Source of the DNA: Hexactinellida sp. DTS-2022 | Taxonomy: Eukaryota > Porifera > Hexactinellida | Direction: 5' to 3' | NCBI GenBank assembly: GCA_028753945.1 | Contig: JAPNXP010000001.1 | Location: 1,850,501-1,914,500, forward strand | Length of the DNA: 64,000 nt | Shown: piece by piece, positions 40,714 through 50,504 of the stretch | Layout: the number at the start of each line of letters is the position of its first letter | Position numbering within the stretch: the stretch's first letter is position 1 | Notes under the pieces: model-generated | Told to the model about the DNA's origin: nothing | Database searches by the model: none | Seen by the model: the letters and a program-made list of their open reading frames with translations, nothing else | Position numbers and translations under genes: made by a program

Positions 40714-42122
40714 ATGGCTACATCTTTCAAAATCGAAATACTCAAGAGTACTAAAAATAAGGAGAAAGCCTACATTGAAGGGTTTATTTATACTCTTAAT
40801 AAATTTTCCCCACAAATATCACATTGGGTTTGTGAAAATCGTGGAACCCGTAAAGCACGCATATCTACAAATGATGCAAATGTTGTCAAACCTACAAGCG
40901 TTGCAGGTATACATTCCTCTCATACACATGGGCCAAATACCTCCAGAGTTGAAATGATTAAAGGCGTCACTAAAATGAAGACTCGAGCGGAAAACTCGGA
41001 AGAAAGTACTAGATTAATATTCGCAAGTGGGATTGAAACAATGACCAATTCAGCTATTTCTACTCTAGTTAAATTTGACTCGCTTAAACGTACAATCCGT
41101 CGTCATAAATCTGCTAAAGGAGACTTTAATATTTCAACCTCTGCTGAAGATATAACTATCCCTGAAAAATTCAGAACAACATTGAAAGGAGAATCATTTT
41201 TATTATTTGATTCCGGGATTGGCGATGTCAACAGAATATTAGTTTTTGGTACACATCAAATGCTTTCACTTTTGCGAGATTCGAGCAATTGGTTCGCAGA
41301 TGGTACATTCAAAGTAGTACCAAATCAATTCTTTCAACTGTACACCATTCATTGTGAAAAAGATGGTTATATAACACCCTGTCTATATACACTCTTGAAA
41401 AACAAAATGGAAACAACATACAGGAAATTATTCAGAATTTTAATTGATTTAGAACCATCCCTAAATCCATCTCAAATCATGGTTGATTTTGAAAAAGCAG
41501 CCCTTAATGCATTAGAAGACAACTTCCTTGCTGTTATCTCTGGTTGCTTTTTTCACTTTACGCAAAACATATACCGCCAAATTCAGGCAAAAGGATTAGT
41601 AACAAGCTATCTAGAAGATGAAGAATTCGCGATGCAGATGAAAATGTTACCGAGCCTAGCTTTTGTCCCCGAAAATGATGTAATCGATTGTTTCTTGATA
41701 CTAATGGCTGATTTCCGCACTCAGCATTAGATATCGCTGAATATTTTGAGGTAAACTACCTGGGTCAAAGACTTCCTGACCAAAGCCGAAGAGTACCACC
41801 TTTTCCAATAAGGATATGGAATATGCACCAGAGGGTAACTTCAAAATTAGCAAGGACAAACAACGCAATCGAGGGATGGCATAACGCATTCAAATCAGGA
41901 ATAAATTGTCATCATCCAGGTTTTTTGAAGCTACTAAGTCATCTACAACGGGAGCAATCATTACAAGAGGCTATTTTAGTAAAGCGGGATGCAGGCGAAT
42001 GTCCAAAAACCTCAAAACTTAGTGCAGCGAGAAATGAAAGAATTTTAAGTCTTGTCGCCAACTACGATAATAGAGAAACTCTCTCATATTTGCGAGGGAT
42101 AGCTTACAACTTTCAATTCTAA
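40714..42122 (+). pseudogene. MULE transposase with FLYWCH-type finger, frameshifted
   Basis: The first frame (40714-41730, 338 aa) starts at an ATG. It opens with a FLYWCH-like zinc finger (GFIYTLNKF, HWVCENRGTRKARIST, HSSHTHGP) and contains the MULE catalytic core with the first Asp in WFADGTFKVVP and the second in MVDFEKAALNAL, then GCFFHFTQNIYRQ. The frame ends early, and the C-terminal third continues in another frame from about 41727 to 42122, including WNMHQRV and ARTNNAIEGWHNAF with the third catalytic residue (Glu). One small indel near 41660-41730 explains the break, so this copy should be inactive. FLYWCH-MULE fusions are known in animal Mutator families (PHIS/Phantom type). The element's inverted repeats and 9-bp duplication agree with the class. 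Confidence 0.87.
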
Positions 42123-42164
42123 GAAGAATAGTTTACATTACAAAATCAGTAGTATATATTTAAT

Positions 42165-43202
42165 ACGAGCCCTTCGGTCTCGGTCGCTTTGCGACAGATC
42201 GGTGCTACGCACCTCAAGTTAACGGCCGCTGTGCGGCCTTACTCCTCACATTTTCTACCATAGAAATGGTAGAAAGGGACGTTATGATTTAGAATTTTCA
42301 TAAATTTGTTTACCTATTTGTGTAAACAACAACAACAACAAATACTCATATTATAATTTTATAAATGCGAAATTCGTGTTCAGCACACTTGTTTACTTAT
42401 AATACCCATTGAAAGCTAACTTCTAGGTTGATTTTGAATTTTCATTAATTTGTTTACCTATTTTGTGTAAACAACAACAACAAATATTCATATTATAAAT
42501 TTTTGACCGCGAAAATCGTGTTCAGCATACTTGTTTACCTATAATACTCGTTGAAAGCTAACTTCTAGGTTGATTCTGAATTTTCATTAATTTGTTTACC
42601 TATTTTGTGTAAACAACAACAACAAATATTCATATTATAAATTTTTAACCGCGAAAATCGTGTTCAGCATACTTGTTTACCTATAATACCCGTTGAAAGC
42701 TAACTTCTAGGTTGATTTTGAATTTTCATTAATTTGTTTACCTATTTTGTGTAAACAACAACAACAAATATTCATATTATAAATTTTTGACCGCGAAAAT
42801 CGTGTTCAGCATACTTGTTTACTTATAATACCCGTTGAAAGCTAACTTCTAGGTTGATTTTGAATTTTCATTAATTTGTTTACCTATTTTGTGTAAACAA
42901 CAACAACAAATATTAATATTATAAATTTTTAACCGCGAAAATCGTGTTCAGCATACTTGTTTACCTATAATACCCGTTGAAAGCTAACTTCAAGGTTGAT
43001 TTTGAATTTTCATTAATTTGTTTACCTATTTTGTGTAAACAACAACAACAACAAATATTAATATGATAAATTTATAAACGCGAAATTCGTGTTCAGCATA
43101 CTTGTTTACCTATTATAACATTTGGAACTTAGTCTCTATCTCAATAATAAATGCGGTTTCTAGTCCCCCATCACTTTAATACAATCCGGACAAACAAACA
43201 AA

Positions 43203-43245
<43 letters not shown>

Positions 43246-43262
43246 AACAATCGAGATTTAAT
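42165..43262 (+). mobile_element. GC-head, CA-tail element, copy B, with about six satellite units
   Basis: Same order as 6795-7452: CGAGCCCTTCGGTCTCGG, hairpin GGCCGCTGTGCGGCC, then about six tandem units of about 143 bp (42300-43070), unique end, CA microsatellite (43206-43244), ACAACAATCGAGATTTAATA. It lies between the transposase and the right end of the MULE, so it inserted after it. Confidence 0.7.
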
Positions 43263-43349
43263 AATGTAGATTATCGTATTGCCCTGCTAATTTAGCTTTC
43301 ATTCTTTAAATCTTTTCTTAATTCAATATTAAACTTTCCAATCTCGTAT

Positions 43350-43610
43350 ACCGTATATACTCTAATAGTAGCCCCTATTCGAATAATCGCCTACCTCCAA
43401 TAATAGCCCCCCAAATTAGCAAATAAAAATTTACCACCGGTACCCTGAATAGATTTCTTTATCTAATATTAGTCGCAATACGATTATCAATCGACTATAT
43501 TAATTAAATTGTATCAACATGTGATATTCTCAAAAGTCACAAAAATTATTGTTTCAGAAAATGGTCTAAAAAATAATAATCGCCTAGGCTACTATTCGAA
43601 TAAATACGGT
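43350..43610. mobile_element. CCGTATTTACTCGAATA-type MITE
   Basis: Left CCGTATATACTCTAATAG and right CTATTCGAATAAATACGG are inverted; a second internal pair is CGAATAATCGCC and AATAATCGCCTAGG. Same ends as at 25793-27063. Confidence 0.55.
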
Positions 43611-43859
43611 ATGTTCATTTATATTCTATATGAATCATGGTTATCATACACTCAACATACAGTATCTCGAAACTTTAGGGCATATCAAAATCCGTTCAAG
43701 AAGTTTGAATTTCGATAATGCGGATGTTGACTCTGCAGCGACGAAATGTCCAAGCGACGAAATGTCCGGCGACGAAATGTCCGGCGACGAAATGTCCAGC
43801 GACGATGTGTCCGATTACCCCGTATAATATAGTAGGCCATACTTGAACCTATAGGTTCT

Positions 43860-44310
43860 ATATTGAGGGCTTTGGGCCGGGTGGGGTCCCTATATCAATT
43901 AATTGATCCCTATATTGCTACCGCTTTTGGGATCGAATCCAAGGGGGCCCAAAGCGCTAGCGTTTTAGGGACGGGGATCCAAAAAGCGCTGGATACCTAA
44001 AACGCGCTTACACCGGAGTAAAATCAATAGCTCAGAGCAGTGGCGGCTCTAGCCAGCCGCCACTGGTGGGGCACAATTGCGTCACAGGTGGGGTACAGGC
44101 TATTAAACTGGGGCACCCTCACGCCGCCTCTGGCTCAGAGGCTATATGGGATTTAAATGACTTCGTTATATCCATTTCGTTATAACCGAAGATTTAATAA
44201 TGTAATAAGATAGAAGGATTTCCGGACCATTGAATAACTTCGTTATAAGCAGGTACTTAGTTATATCCGACTTGGGTATAACGGGAGTTGACTATAATTA
44301 ATTAATTTGG
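43860..44310. repeat. Repeat related to 36219-36616, interrupted by a hAT-type MITE
   Basis: CGCTAGCGTTTTAGGG and GATCCCTATATTGCTA words, then GTTATATCC/GTTATAACC words, ending GGTATAACGGGAGTTGACTA. Inverse orientation relative to the other copy. Confidence 0.55.
44038..44132. mobile_element. 95-bp hAT-type MITE
   Basis: Ends CAGTGGCGGCTCTAGCC and CACGCCGCCTCTG. Identical 8-bp duplication GCTCAGAG at 44030-44037 and 44133-44140. Confidence 0.82.
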
Positions 44311-44606
44311 TAGCCACAATTTAACACAAAATGGGCAAAATACAGTACGGTATATAAAATTTGATCCGATAGGTCAGTAATACCAAACCTACCAACTGTC
44401 TAGGGATTTCGCCAGGCACGGATCCACCGGGGGGGTGCAGGAGGGTGCGCACCCCCCCAACTCTTCATGAGATTGGACTCAGAGACTGTCACATTTCACA
44501 GATAGCTAAATTAGAGTGATAATTACTCTATGTTTTAAATTTGCACCCCCCCCCCCCCCCACTTTACGACGCACTCGCAGAGAAAACCGCGCTGGAGCCG
44601 ATAGCT

Positions 44607-47270
44607 ATGAGCGCTGCAACCGTACTCCCCATACTACTTCTGCAAAAGCCGCACCAAAGATCGAAATCAAAAGAACATACCAGCTGCTTGACAAGACGTC
44701 TTGAATCGTGGCTGAAAGGAGATATTATCGAACTACTCAATGAAGGCCGCACAATCCAAAATCGCTTAATAGATAAGCAGAACCTAGCGAAGAAGAAGGA
44801 TAAACTTGAGAAGAGATTTGCCAAACTAATGCTTGCTGGAAAAATACATGCAGCAATCAAGCTGCTCTCAAGCGAGGAGGACGGGTTGGGAATCCTACCC
44901 CTCAACACGACCATCACTCAAGGAGAAGGGGACAGAAAGTGGAACAGTACAGTCAAGGAGATTCTAGAAAGCAAACACCCGGCCGCTAGCGAAATGCTCC
45001 CCGAGGCAATGGAGCCCAATCTCGATCAGAAAACTAATGTTCACCCAGTTATTTTTGAAAGTATAGATGGAACCTGCATTCGATCAGCTGCTTTGCACTG
45101 CAGTGGGAGTGCAGGCCCTTCTCAGATAGATGCAGATGGATGGCGAAGACTGTGTACATCTTTCAATATCGCATCTACCGACCTTTGTAATACACTTGCG
45201 AAATTCGCAAGGAGACTATGCACTGAGGATATTGACCAAAGTGCTCTCAGATCCTTTCTAGCATGTAGGCTTGTTCCACTTGACAAGAACCCAGGAGTGC
45301 GCCCCGTAGGAATATGTGAGGTAGCACGTCGAATAATCAGCAAGGCCATTCTTAAAGTTATCGGGAAAGATATACTGGAAATAGCCGGAACATTACAACT
45401 CTGCGCAGGTCAACCAGCAGGAATTGAAGCTGCAATTCACAGCATGCGCCAAACATACGAGGATGAACGAAGCGATGCTCTACTTTTAGTTGACGCATCG
45501 AACGAGTTTAACCAACTAAATAGACGTGCTGCCTTATATAACACAAGAATATTATGCCCTACACTAGCACAAGTATTACAAAATATCTATGGCAGCCCAG
45601 CAGAGCTATACACAGGTGGGGAAACATTATACTCGAGGGAAGGCACGACGCAGGGCGACCCCCTCGCAATGCCAATGTATGCCATTGGCACACTTCCCCT
45701 AATTCGCAAACTGAAACGCGCTCAGGCAAAACAAGTTTGGTATGCAGATGATGCCACCTGCGGAGGCCGGCTACAGCGAGTCAAGGCATGGTGGGACCAG
45801 TTAAATAAAGCTGGCCCTGCATTTGGATACCTGCCAAACTCGAGCAAGACATGGCTTGTCGTAAAAGAAACGAAGAAAGCTGAAGCCGAAGCAATTTTCA
45901 ACGGGACCGGGATCAACATCACCTGTCAAGGAAGAAAACTACTCGGTTCCGCCGTAGGAACAGAAGCTTTTGTGCGATCTTACGTGGAAAACAAAATTGA
46001 CGCGTTCAGATTAGAACTCTCTAAAATAGCCGAGATAGCCAAAACACAACCTCAATCAGCATACGCTGCCCTTACGCATGGACTATCTGCGAAATGGCTG
46101 TTCATTAGTAGGACCACACCGAGCGTAGCTGACTTATTCGCCCCGCTGGAGCTAACCATCCAAGAGCAGCTGATACCAAAAATGACGGGGAGGGATACAG
46201 TGAACCACCAGGAGCGTGAGATTATCGCACTCCCTATACGCCTAGGAGGACTTGGCCTAAATTTTCCTATACTGACCTCAGATCTGGAATATAAAAACTC
46301 GCGCCTAATATCTTTGCCATTAACTGAAAAAATTATCGCACAGGAGGAGAACTATACAGAAATCCGGAATGAAGTTCGCAACGCACAACTGGAGATGCAT
46401 AAGACGAAACGCTTAGCCGCCAAGACAGCATCACTAGAGTTGAAATCTCGGCTGAATGAAAAAGGAGAGCGAATGCTAGAACTCGCATCTGAAAAGGGCG
46501 CCTCAAACTGGTTAACGACAATTCCCTTGGAACGCTACAATTTCGACTTGCATAAAGGTGCTTTCCGAGATGCCCTAAGCTTAAGATATGGATGGAAACA
46601 TAAACACCTACCGTCCCTTTGCGCATGTAACCATCCGTTCTCGGTGGATCACGCTTTCTCCTGCCCGATAGGCGGGTACCCAATAATCCGCCACAATGAG
46701 TTAAGAAACCTTACCGCGGATCTCTTACGTAAAGCAAGATGTAGGGATGTAACAACAGAACATGTACTACAAGACCTTGAAGGAGAGAGAATGGCCTACA
46801 GCACAGCCAACACTCAAGACGGAGCACGACTCGACGTTCGTGCAGCCGGCTTCTGGGGTGGACAGTTTGAACGAGCATTTTTTGATGTAAGGGTTTTCAA
46901 CTCATACGCTCCGAAAAACAGCACCACCCAGATGCGCCAGGTATACGCGTCACACGAAAATGAGAAAAATCGGCAATACCATCAAAGAGTAATAGAAGTG
47001 GAAAGAGCCTCTTTCACACCGCTTATTTTCTCTGCTACTGGCGGCATGAGCAGAACAACAACAATTGTGTATAGTCGTCTTGCGGGGATGATCGCGGAAA
47101 AGCTAGATCAATCCTACTCCATCACCATGAGTTGGATAAGGACCCAACTATCTTTCTCCCTAATACGCTCAGCAGTCATGTGCTTGCGAGGCAGCCGCAC
47201 AAGAAGAAGAACAACCCCGGAACAACCAACAGATCTAATCACGGCTGAGAGCAGATGTGGGGTCTGCTAG
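44607..47270 (+). CDS. Retroelement reverse-transcriptase polyprotein, open throughout
   Basis: 887 residues from the ATG at 44607; the frame is open a little further upstream into a poly-C tract. Recognisable parts: GPSQIDADGWRRL, then LVPLDKNPGVRPVGICEVARR (RT finger region), LLLVDASNEFNQLNR with the first catalytic Asp, GTTQGDPLAMPMYA, and YADDATCGG with the paired Asp (near 45741-45760). After a connecting region with LPIRLGGLGL comes a C-x-C...H-x4-C type finger (CACNHPFSVDHAFSC) and a DxxA...FFDVRVFN stretch that could be a restriction-like endonuclease. This RT class with LDKNPG and YADD is widespread in invertebrate genomes; order RT-finger-nuclease resembles non-LTR elements with a restriction-like endonuclease. 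No RNase H or integrase is seen. There is no stop or frameshift, so this copy may be young. Confidence 0.88.
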   Translation: MSAATVLPILLLQKPHQRSKSKEHTSCLTRRLESWLKGDIIELLNEGRTIQNRLIDKQNLAKKKDKLEKRFAKLMLAGKIHAAIKLLSSEEDGLGILPLNTTITQGEGDRKWNSTVKEILESKHPAASEMLPEAMEPNLDQKTNVHPVIFESIDGTCIRSAALHCSGSAGPSQIDADGWRRLCTSFNIASTDLCNTLAKFARRLCTEDIDQSALRSFLACRLVPLDKNPGVRPVGICEVARRIISKAILKVIGKDILEIAGTLQLCAGQPAGIEAAIHSMRQTYEDERSDALLLVDASNEFNQLNRRAALYNTRILCPTLAQVLQNIYGSPAELYTGGETLYSREGTTQGDPLAMPMYAIGTLPLIRKLKRAQAKQVWYADDATCGGRLQRVKAWWDQLNKAGPAFGYLPNSSKTWLVVKETKKAEAEAIFNGTGINITCQGRKLLGSAVGTEAFVRSYVENKIDAFRLELSKIAEIAKTQPQSAYAALTHGLSAKWLFISRTTPSVADLFAPLELTIQEQLIPKMTGRDTVNHQEREIIALPIRLGGLGLNFPILTSDLEYKNSRLISLPLTEKIIAQEENYTEIRNEVRNAQLEMHKTKRLAAKTASLELKSRLNEKGERMLELASEKGASNWLTTIPLERYNFDLHKGAFRDALSLRYGWKHKHLPSLCACNHPFSVDHAFSCPIGGYPIIRHNELRNLTADLLRKARCRDVTTEHVLQDLEGERMAYSTANTQDGARLDVRAAGFWGGQFERAFFDVRVFNSYAPKNSTTQMRQVYASHENEKNRQYHQRVIEVERASFTPLIFSATGGMSRTTTIVYSRLAGMIAEKLDQSYSITMSWIRTQLSFSLIRSAVMCLRGSRTRRRTTPEQPTDLITAESRCGVC

Positions 47271-47982
47271 ATAACTACTGCACATTACTACACTACACTT
47301 TCACAGTACACTTTCACAACACTTCATAATTTTTACTATTACTTCTTATTATAGCACTGTTATTTTAGTAATGCACTTAATTAAACACCAAACTGGGGGG
47401 AAAATATATATATATATATATATATGTATTGATCCAGCGAATATGTATCTACATTTTCACTAAATCTGTTGGTCTAATCTTATCTGATCTTATACCAGCT
47501 GAATTTTATACTAATTACATATTTAACGTCATAATGAATGGCATGTTGAGAAGAGTGCGGCCACATAGCAGTAACGGGTATCGCAAGTGAGCGCATCCTC
47601 CAACGGATTAACATATTTATCTAAGAACACTTTTTGTATTTAGCAGAGATGAGCGGTTGAACTTCGCCAATACAATAGGGTTGTCAGAAAAATCCAAAAA
47701 ATCTCAATAAAAGTCTCATGATTCCCCGAAATATTATTTATTAGTAAGTAAGTACAAAAGCATATTTACCTTGAATAACTCTTATTTCTCGGCACAAACG
47801 CTGATTTGTCCATAAATAAATCTGACGCGATTCCATCTATAATTATAATTTGATTATAAATATAAATACTACATTAATTAATTACAAATGTATTTAGTCC
47901 CAATAATAAATATCTAATTAGTCAACAATCATAAATAGCTCAATTGTACATCAATCGGGTTCACTCAATAAGAATAACTTTG
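47271..47982. other. 3' flank of the retroelement
   Basis: An AT microsatellite (47406-47427) preceded by a G7 tract may be the retroelement's 3' tail. I could not find a matching target duplication. The rest is AT-rich, leading to the 3' end of the convergent Rubicon/Pacer-type gene. Confidence 0.4.
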
Positions 47983-49869
47983 CTACGAGAGAGTCTGGTC
48001 AGTGAGGGACGAGCGGTGCCTGAGCCTGATGCACTTGGGACACGTGTTTGGATTAAAGCATCGAGAGTGGTAACAAGCTCTGCACTCCTTGCAGCGCGTG
48101 ACCGTGTACAGATCAAAGGGGAACAGAGGCTCTGAGTGTCTGCAGTACTCGCAGATGAAGCCTTTGCCTCGGCAGCTGAAGCAGTGTATGATGTGAGCGC
48201 GGCACTCCACGGCCAGTCTCTCCAGCACAGGCATTAGCAAACTGTCCCGCAGCTGGTATAGGTCTGAAATGGAGTACAAGTGAATGTCTGTAGCCCAATA
48301 AGTGTGGCAATCAAACATAGATACATATTTGACAGCTTTCTTGCACGAGCGAATATAGTGGAACATGTGACACAGCTGAAATCTCTTGATATACACCTTG
48401 TGCAGTGTCCTAACTTGTTTGTACAACCCCTGGTTGATTACCATAACGTTAAATAGTGGCTCCGTAGCAATCCTGTTGAGTAGATTGGAAGCTATGCTTG
48501 AAACTGAGTAGCGTCTGAAGTCCCATGAGTTGAGAATGTATGCAGGAATGCTGAGAGGCCGTGTTGCCATACATGTCTGGCAGAAATACTTGTTGTAGTA
48601 GTGACAGAGGCTGAGGCTTCTGAAGAAAGACCGCTCTATGAGCATACCGCAGCCGGCGCAAAGGAAGCTCTGCTGCTGCATAGCCTGGTCCAGCGAGGGC
48701 GTCGGCTGGATGTTGAACAAGATCTGGGGGCGAGGGGGGGCCCATTGGTAGTTTCCCCGGAGGCGAGTCGGGCCGGGGTTGATATGCACAGGGCCCCTGG
48801 GAGAGGGGACAGGCTTCGAAGAAGCCTGCTCGGAGAGAATGCGATGAGGCAGCGGCAGGAGGTTCTGCGGGGCTTGTGTCCGGTCCACTAGCCAGTCCAG
48901 ACCACAGAGCACTTTGTGTATGAAGGCTCGCTTGAGAATCGTCTGAGTGAGGACGTCAGCAGAGCTGGTAGGCAGCTGGAGAGAGAGGCTGTCCCAAGAA
49001 GGGCCAGTGGGCGTCCCAGAAGCAGGAGTGTCCGGAGAGGAGCACACGGGGGGATCGTCTAATTGCATGGGACACGCACTGAAGGGGGGCAAATCGGAGG
49101 CAGAGGCACTTGTTGCAGAAAAGGAGAGGTGTGGCACGCGCTGGTAAAGAGAGAGCATGCTCTTCATGTTCTGCACCACCTCGTCGTCCTCTGCGACCAT
49201 AAGATCCTCTGTATCATCCCACGGAGCCTGGTGACCCCCTGCGAAAAGTTCCTCCACACAAACGAGCACTGCTTCCGAGAGGGAGAAGTGCAGGTTCTCT
49301 TCGTCGAGGGAGCTGAAAGCACTCAGGTAGTCCTCCCTCGCAGCGGACTCGTCCTTGGACTCCTGTTTGTGGAGCGGCGCTGAGGTCGCAGGCGCAGTGG
49401 CCTTGGTGTTGTGCAGGGGAGTGTCAGTGGAGAGGTACCCAACGGGGCTGTGGGGCAGTCTCTGCTGGGAGCTGCACTCCGAGAGGGCGGGAGAGAGGCC
49501 GGTGACAGGGTGAGAGGAGGGTCTGTTCTTGCTCGAGAGGGGACAGCTAGCTGAATTTTGACTCAGACGCAAGAATATCTTGTAGTCAGCAGCAATGCTG
49601 GTATAGAGGTCGTTGCAGCGGGGTAGCGTAGTGTGTCCTGTGGAGCGCCCGCGACTGTGGATGCGTTTAATTGTGAACTGTTTGTTCAGAGGAATTGAAC
49701 TGTCTGTGTTAGTAGATTGACTTTCTGGGTTACTACTGTAGCCAGACTCTTTACTTTCCGACTCGGAATGCGGTCTCAGAGGTATTCGCAGGAGACTCGG
49801 GTCTGGAGTTCCACAGCGTCCATCTGGTGCTTTGATTCGGACTCGTAGATCCCGTTGTGTTACTGACAT
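47983..49869 (-). CDS. Rubicon/Pacer-type protein with C-terminal Rubicon-homology zinc domain
   Basis: 628 residues. The last ~225 residues are a Rubicon-homology domain: CAGCG and CQTC zinc ligands, IPAYILNSWDFRRYSVS, EPLFNV, FQLCHMF, DIHLYSISDL, then GFICEYC, IFPF-like LFPFDLY, and CKECRACYHSRCF...CPKC. This domain is shared by RUBCN, RUBCNL (Pacer), PLEKHM1/3 and DEF8, and binds Rab7 on late endosomes and lysosomes. The N-terminal 400 residues are Ser/Pro-rich and seemingly disordered, with no RUN or PH domain. That layout and length fit Pacer (662 aa), an activator of autophagosome maturation, better than Rubicon itself. An acidic patch (DDTEDLMVAEDDEVV) lies mid-protein. Start is the first ATG. 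Intronless and GC-richer than its flanks. Confidence 0.85.
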   Translation of the reverse strand: MSVTQRDLRVRIKAPDGRCGTPDPSLLRIPLRPHSESESKESGYSSNPESQSTNTDSSIPLNKQFTIKRIHSRGRSTGHTTLPRCNDLYTSIAADYKIFLRLSQNSASCPLSSKNRPSSHPVTGLSPALSECSSQQRLPHSPVGYLSTDTPLHNTKATAPATSAPLHKQESKDESAAREDYLSAFSSLDEENLHFSLSEAVLVCVEELFAGGHQAPWDDTEDLMVAEDDEVVQNMKSMLSLYQRVPHLSFSATSASASDLPPFSACPMQLDDPPVCSSPDTPASGTPTGPSWDSLSLQLPTSSADVLTQTILKRAFIHKVLCGLDWLVDRTQAPQNLLPLPHRILSEQASSKPVPSPRGPVHINPGPTRLRGNYQWAPPRPQILFNIQPTPSLDQAMQQQSFLCAGCGMLIERSFFRSLSLCHYYNKYFCQTCMATRPLSIPAYILNSWDFRRYSVSSIASNLLNRIATEPLFNVMVINQGLYKQVRTLHKVYIKRFQLCHMFHYIRSCKKAVKYVSMFDCHTYWATDIHLYSISDLYQLRDSLLMPVLERLAVECRAHIIHCFSCRGKGFICEYCRHSEPLFPFDLYTVTRCKECRACYHSRCFNPNTCPKCIRLRHRSSLTDQTLS

Positions 49870-50171
49870 TGTCTACTTTACAATTAATTAAAGAATTATG
49901 ATAATCTATACTTGTTTTGGTACTGGAAAACATGAATTAAGATTTATGTAATTGTAGTTAATCACCTGCTCTGTAACTGTGCAACTACTGAGACACAACT
50001 GGAAACAAGAAAAGTTGCATACTTTTCAAGTAAATTAATTCTACGTATAGTAGTATAACGTAACAAACAACTTATTAGTACAGTACATAATGGATATAGT
50101 GATAATGGTGGGGACATGGGATTTTTGGCCAATCCAATATTATTGTATAATCTGTGCAGAAATTATCACTA
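49870..50171. other. Upstream region of the Rubicon/Pacer-type gene
   Basis: AT-rich. No gene or defined element. Confidence 0.3.
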
Positions 50172-50358
50172 CAGTCAACTCCGCTTAATAGAGGCACCTC
50201 GGGACCAGGTCGCTTTGACCCGATTAAGCGGAGAAATCTATTAATTAACCGAAAATATTTTAAGCAAAATGTAATTCCGTCCTATAAATCCTGTGAAATT
50301 TTGACTCGATTAAGCGTGAAATATATTATCCGGTTGCTCTATTAAGCGGAGTAGACTG
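50172..50358. mobile_element. pogo/Tigger-like MITE
   Basis: Ends CAGTCAACTCCGCTTAATAG and CTATTAAGCGGAGTAGACTG, flanked by TA (50170-50171; 50359-50360). GGGACC follows the left end, as in pogo-like families. A related stretch continues to 50450. Confidence 0.82.
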
Positions 50359-50504
50359 TATATCCAATAATGATATCACTATAAGTTTATAACCAATAAA
50401 ATTTGTATGGGATTTGCTCGGGGACACCTAAAGCGGCAAGATTATCACTATATCCAATATCAACTATACTTATCTATTAATTCATGTACTATATTAGTGC
50501 GGTG

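Larger units (their letters stand above)
40350..43819 (+). mobile_element. Mutator-like element (MULE) inserted into element P, with exact 9-bp duplication
   Basis: About 104-bp terminal inverted repeats (40355-40458; 43708-43814) are built of tandem CGGACATTTCGTCGC units plus GCAGAGTCAACATCCG. Identical 9-bp duplication CCGTATAAT at 40341-40349 and 43820-43828. The opposite arm of P (complement of 37796-37830) has CCGTATAAT once, which is the pre-insertion sequence. The element carries the transposase at 40714-42122 and later insertions at 42165-43262 and 43350-43610. Confidence 0.88.
37796..43840. mobile_element. Element P: long-TIR, palindromic MULE-type element hosting later insertions
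   Basis: Ends ATGGCCTACTATATTATACGG and its exact complement. Flanking 9-mers CCTTGAACC and ACTTGAACC differ at one base. The left arm (37796-38022) is repeated inversely at 40137-40349 and continues at 43829-43840 after a 3.48-kb insertion. Inside lie two further nested inverted repeats: CAGTCAACTCGTACC words (38343-38420 against 39940-40090) and GGAATAAGACCGAA words (38415-38690 against 38930-39215). Without the insertion P is about 2.57 kb. It encodes nothing convincing; the 122-codon Phe/Ser/Tyr-rich frame at 38855-39223 is the GGTCTTATTCCATTC repeat. Confidence 0.75.

Noticed and set aside
44541-44606. Non-ATG start of the reverse-transcriptase ORF in the poly-C tract
   Set aside because: The upstream codons are translation of a C-run; the first ATG at 44607 is preferred.
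44564-46683. Frames of 65-117 codons overlapping the reverse-transcriptase ORF
   Set aside because: Alternate frames of one intact 887-codon ORF with RT motifs.
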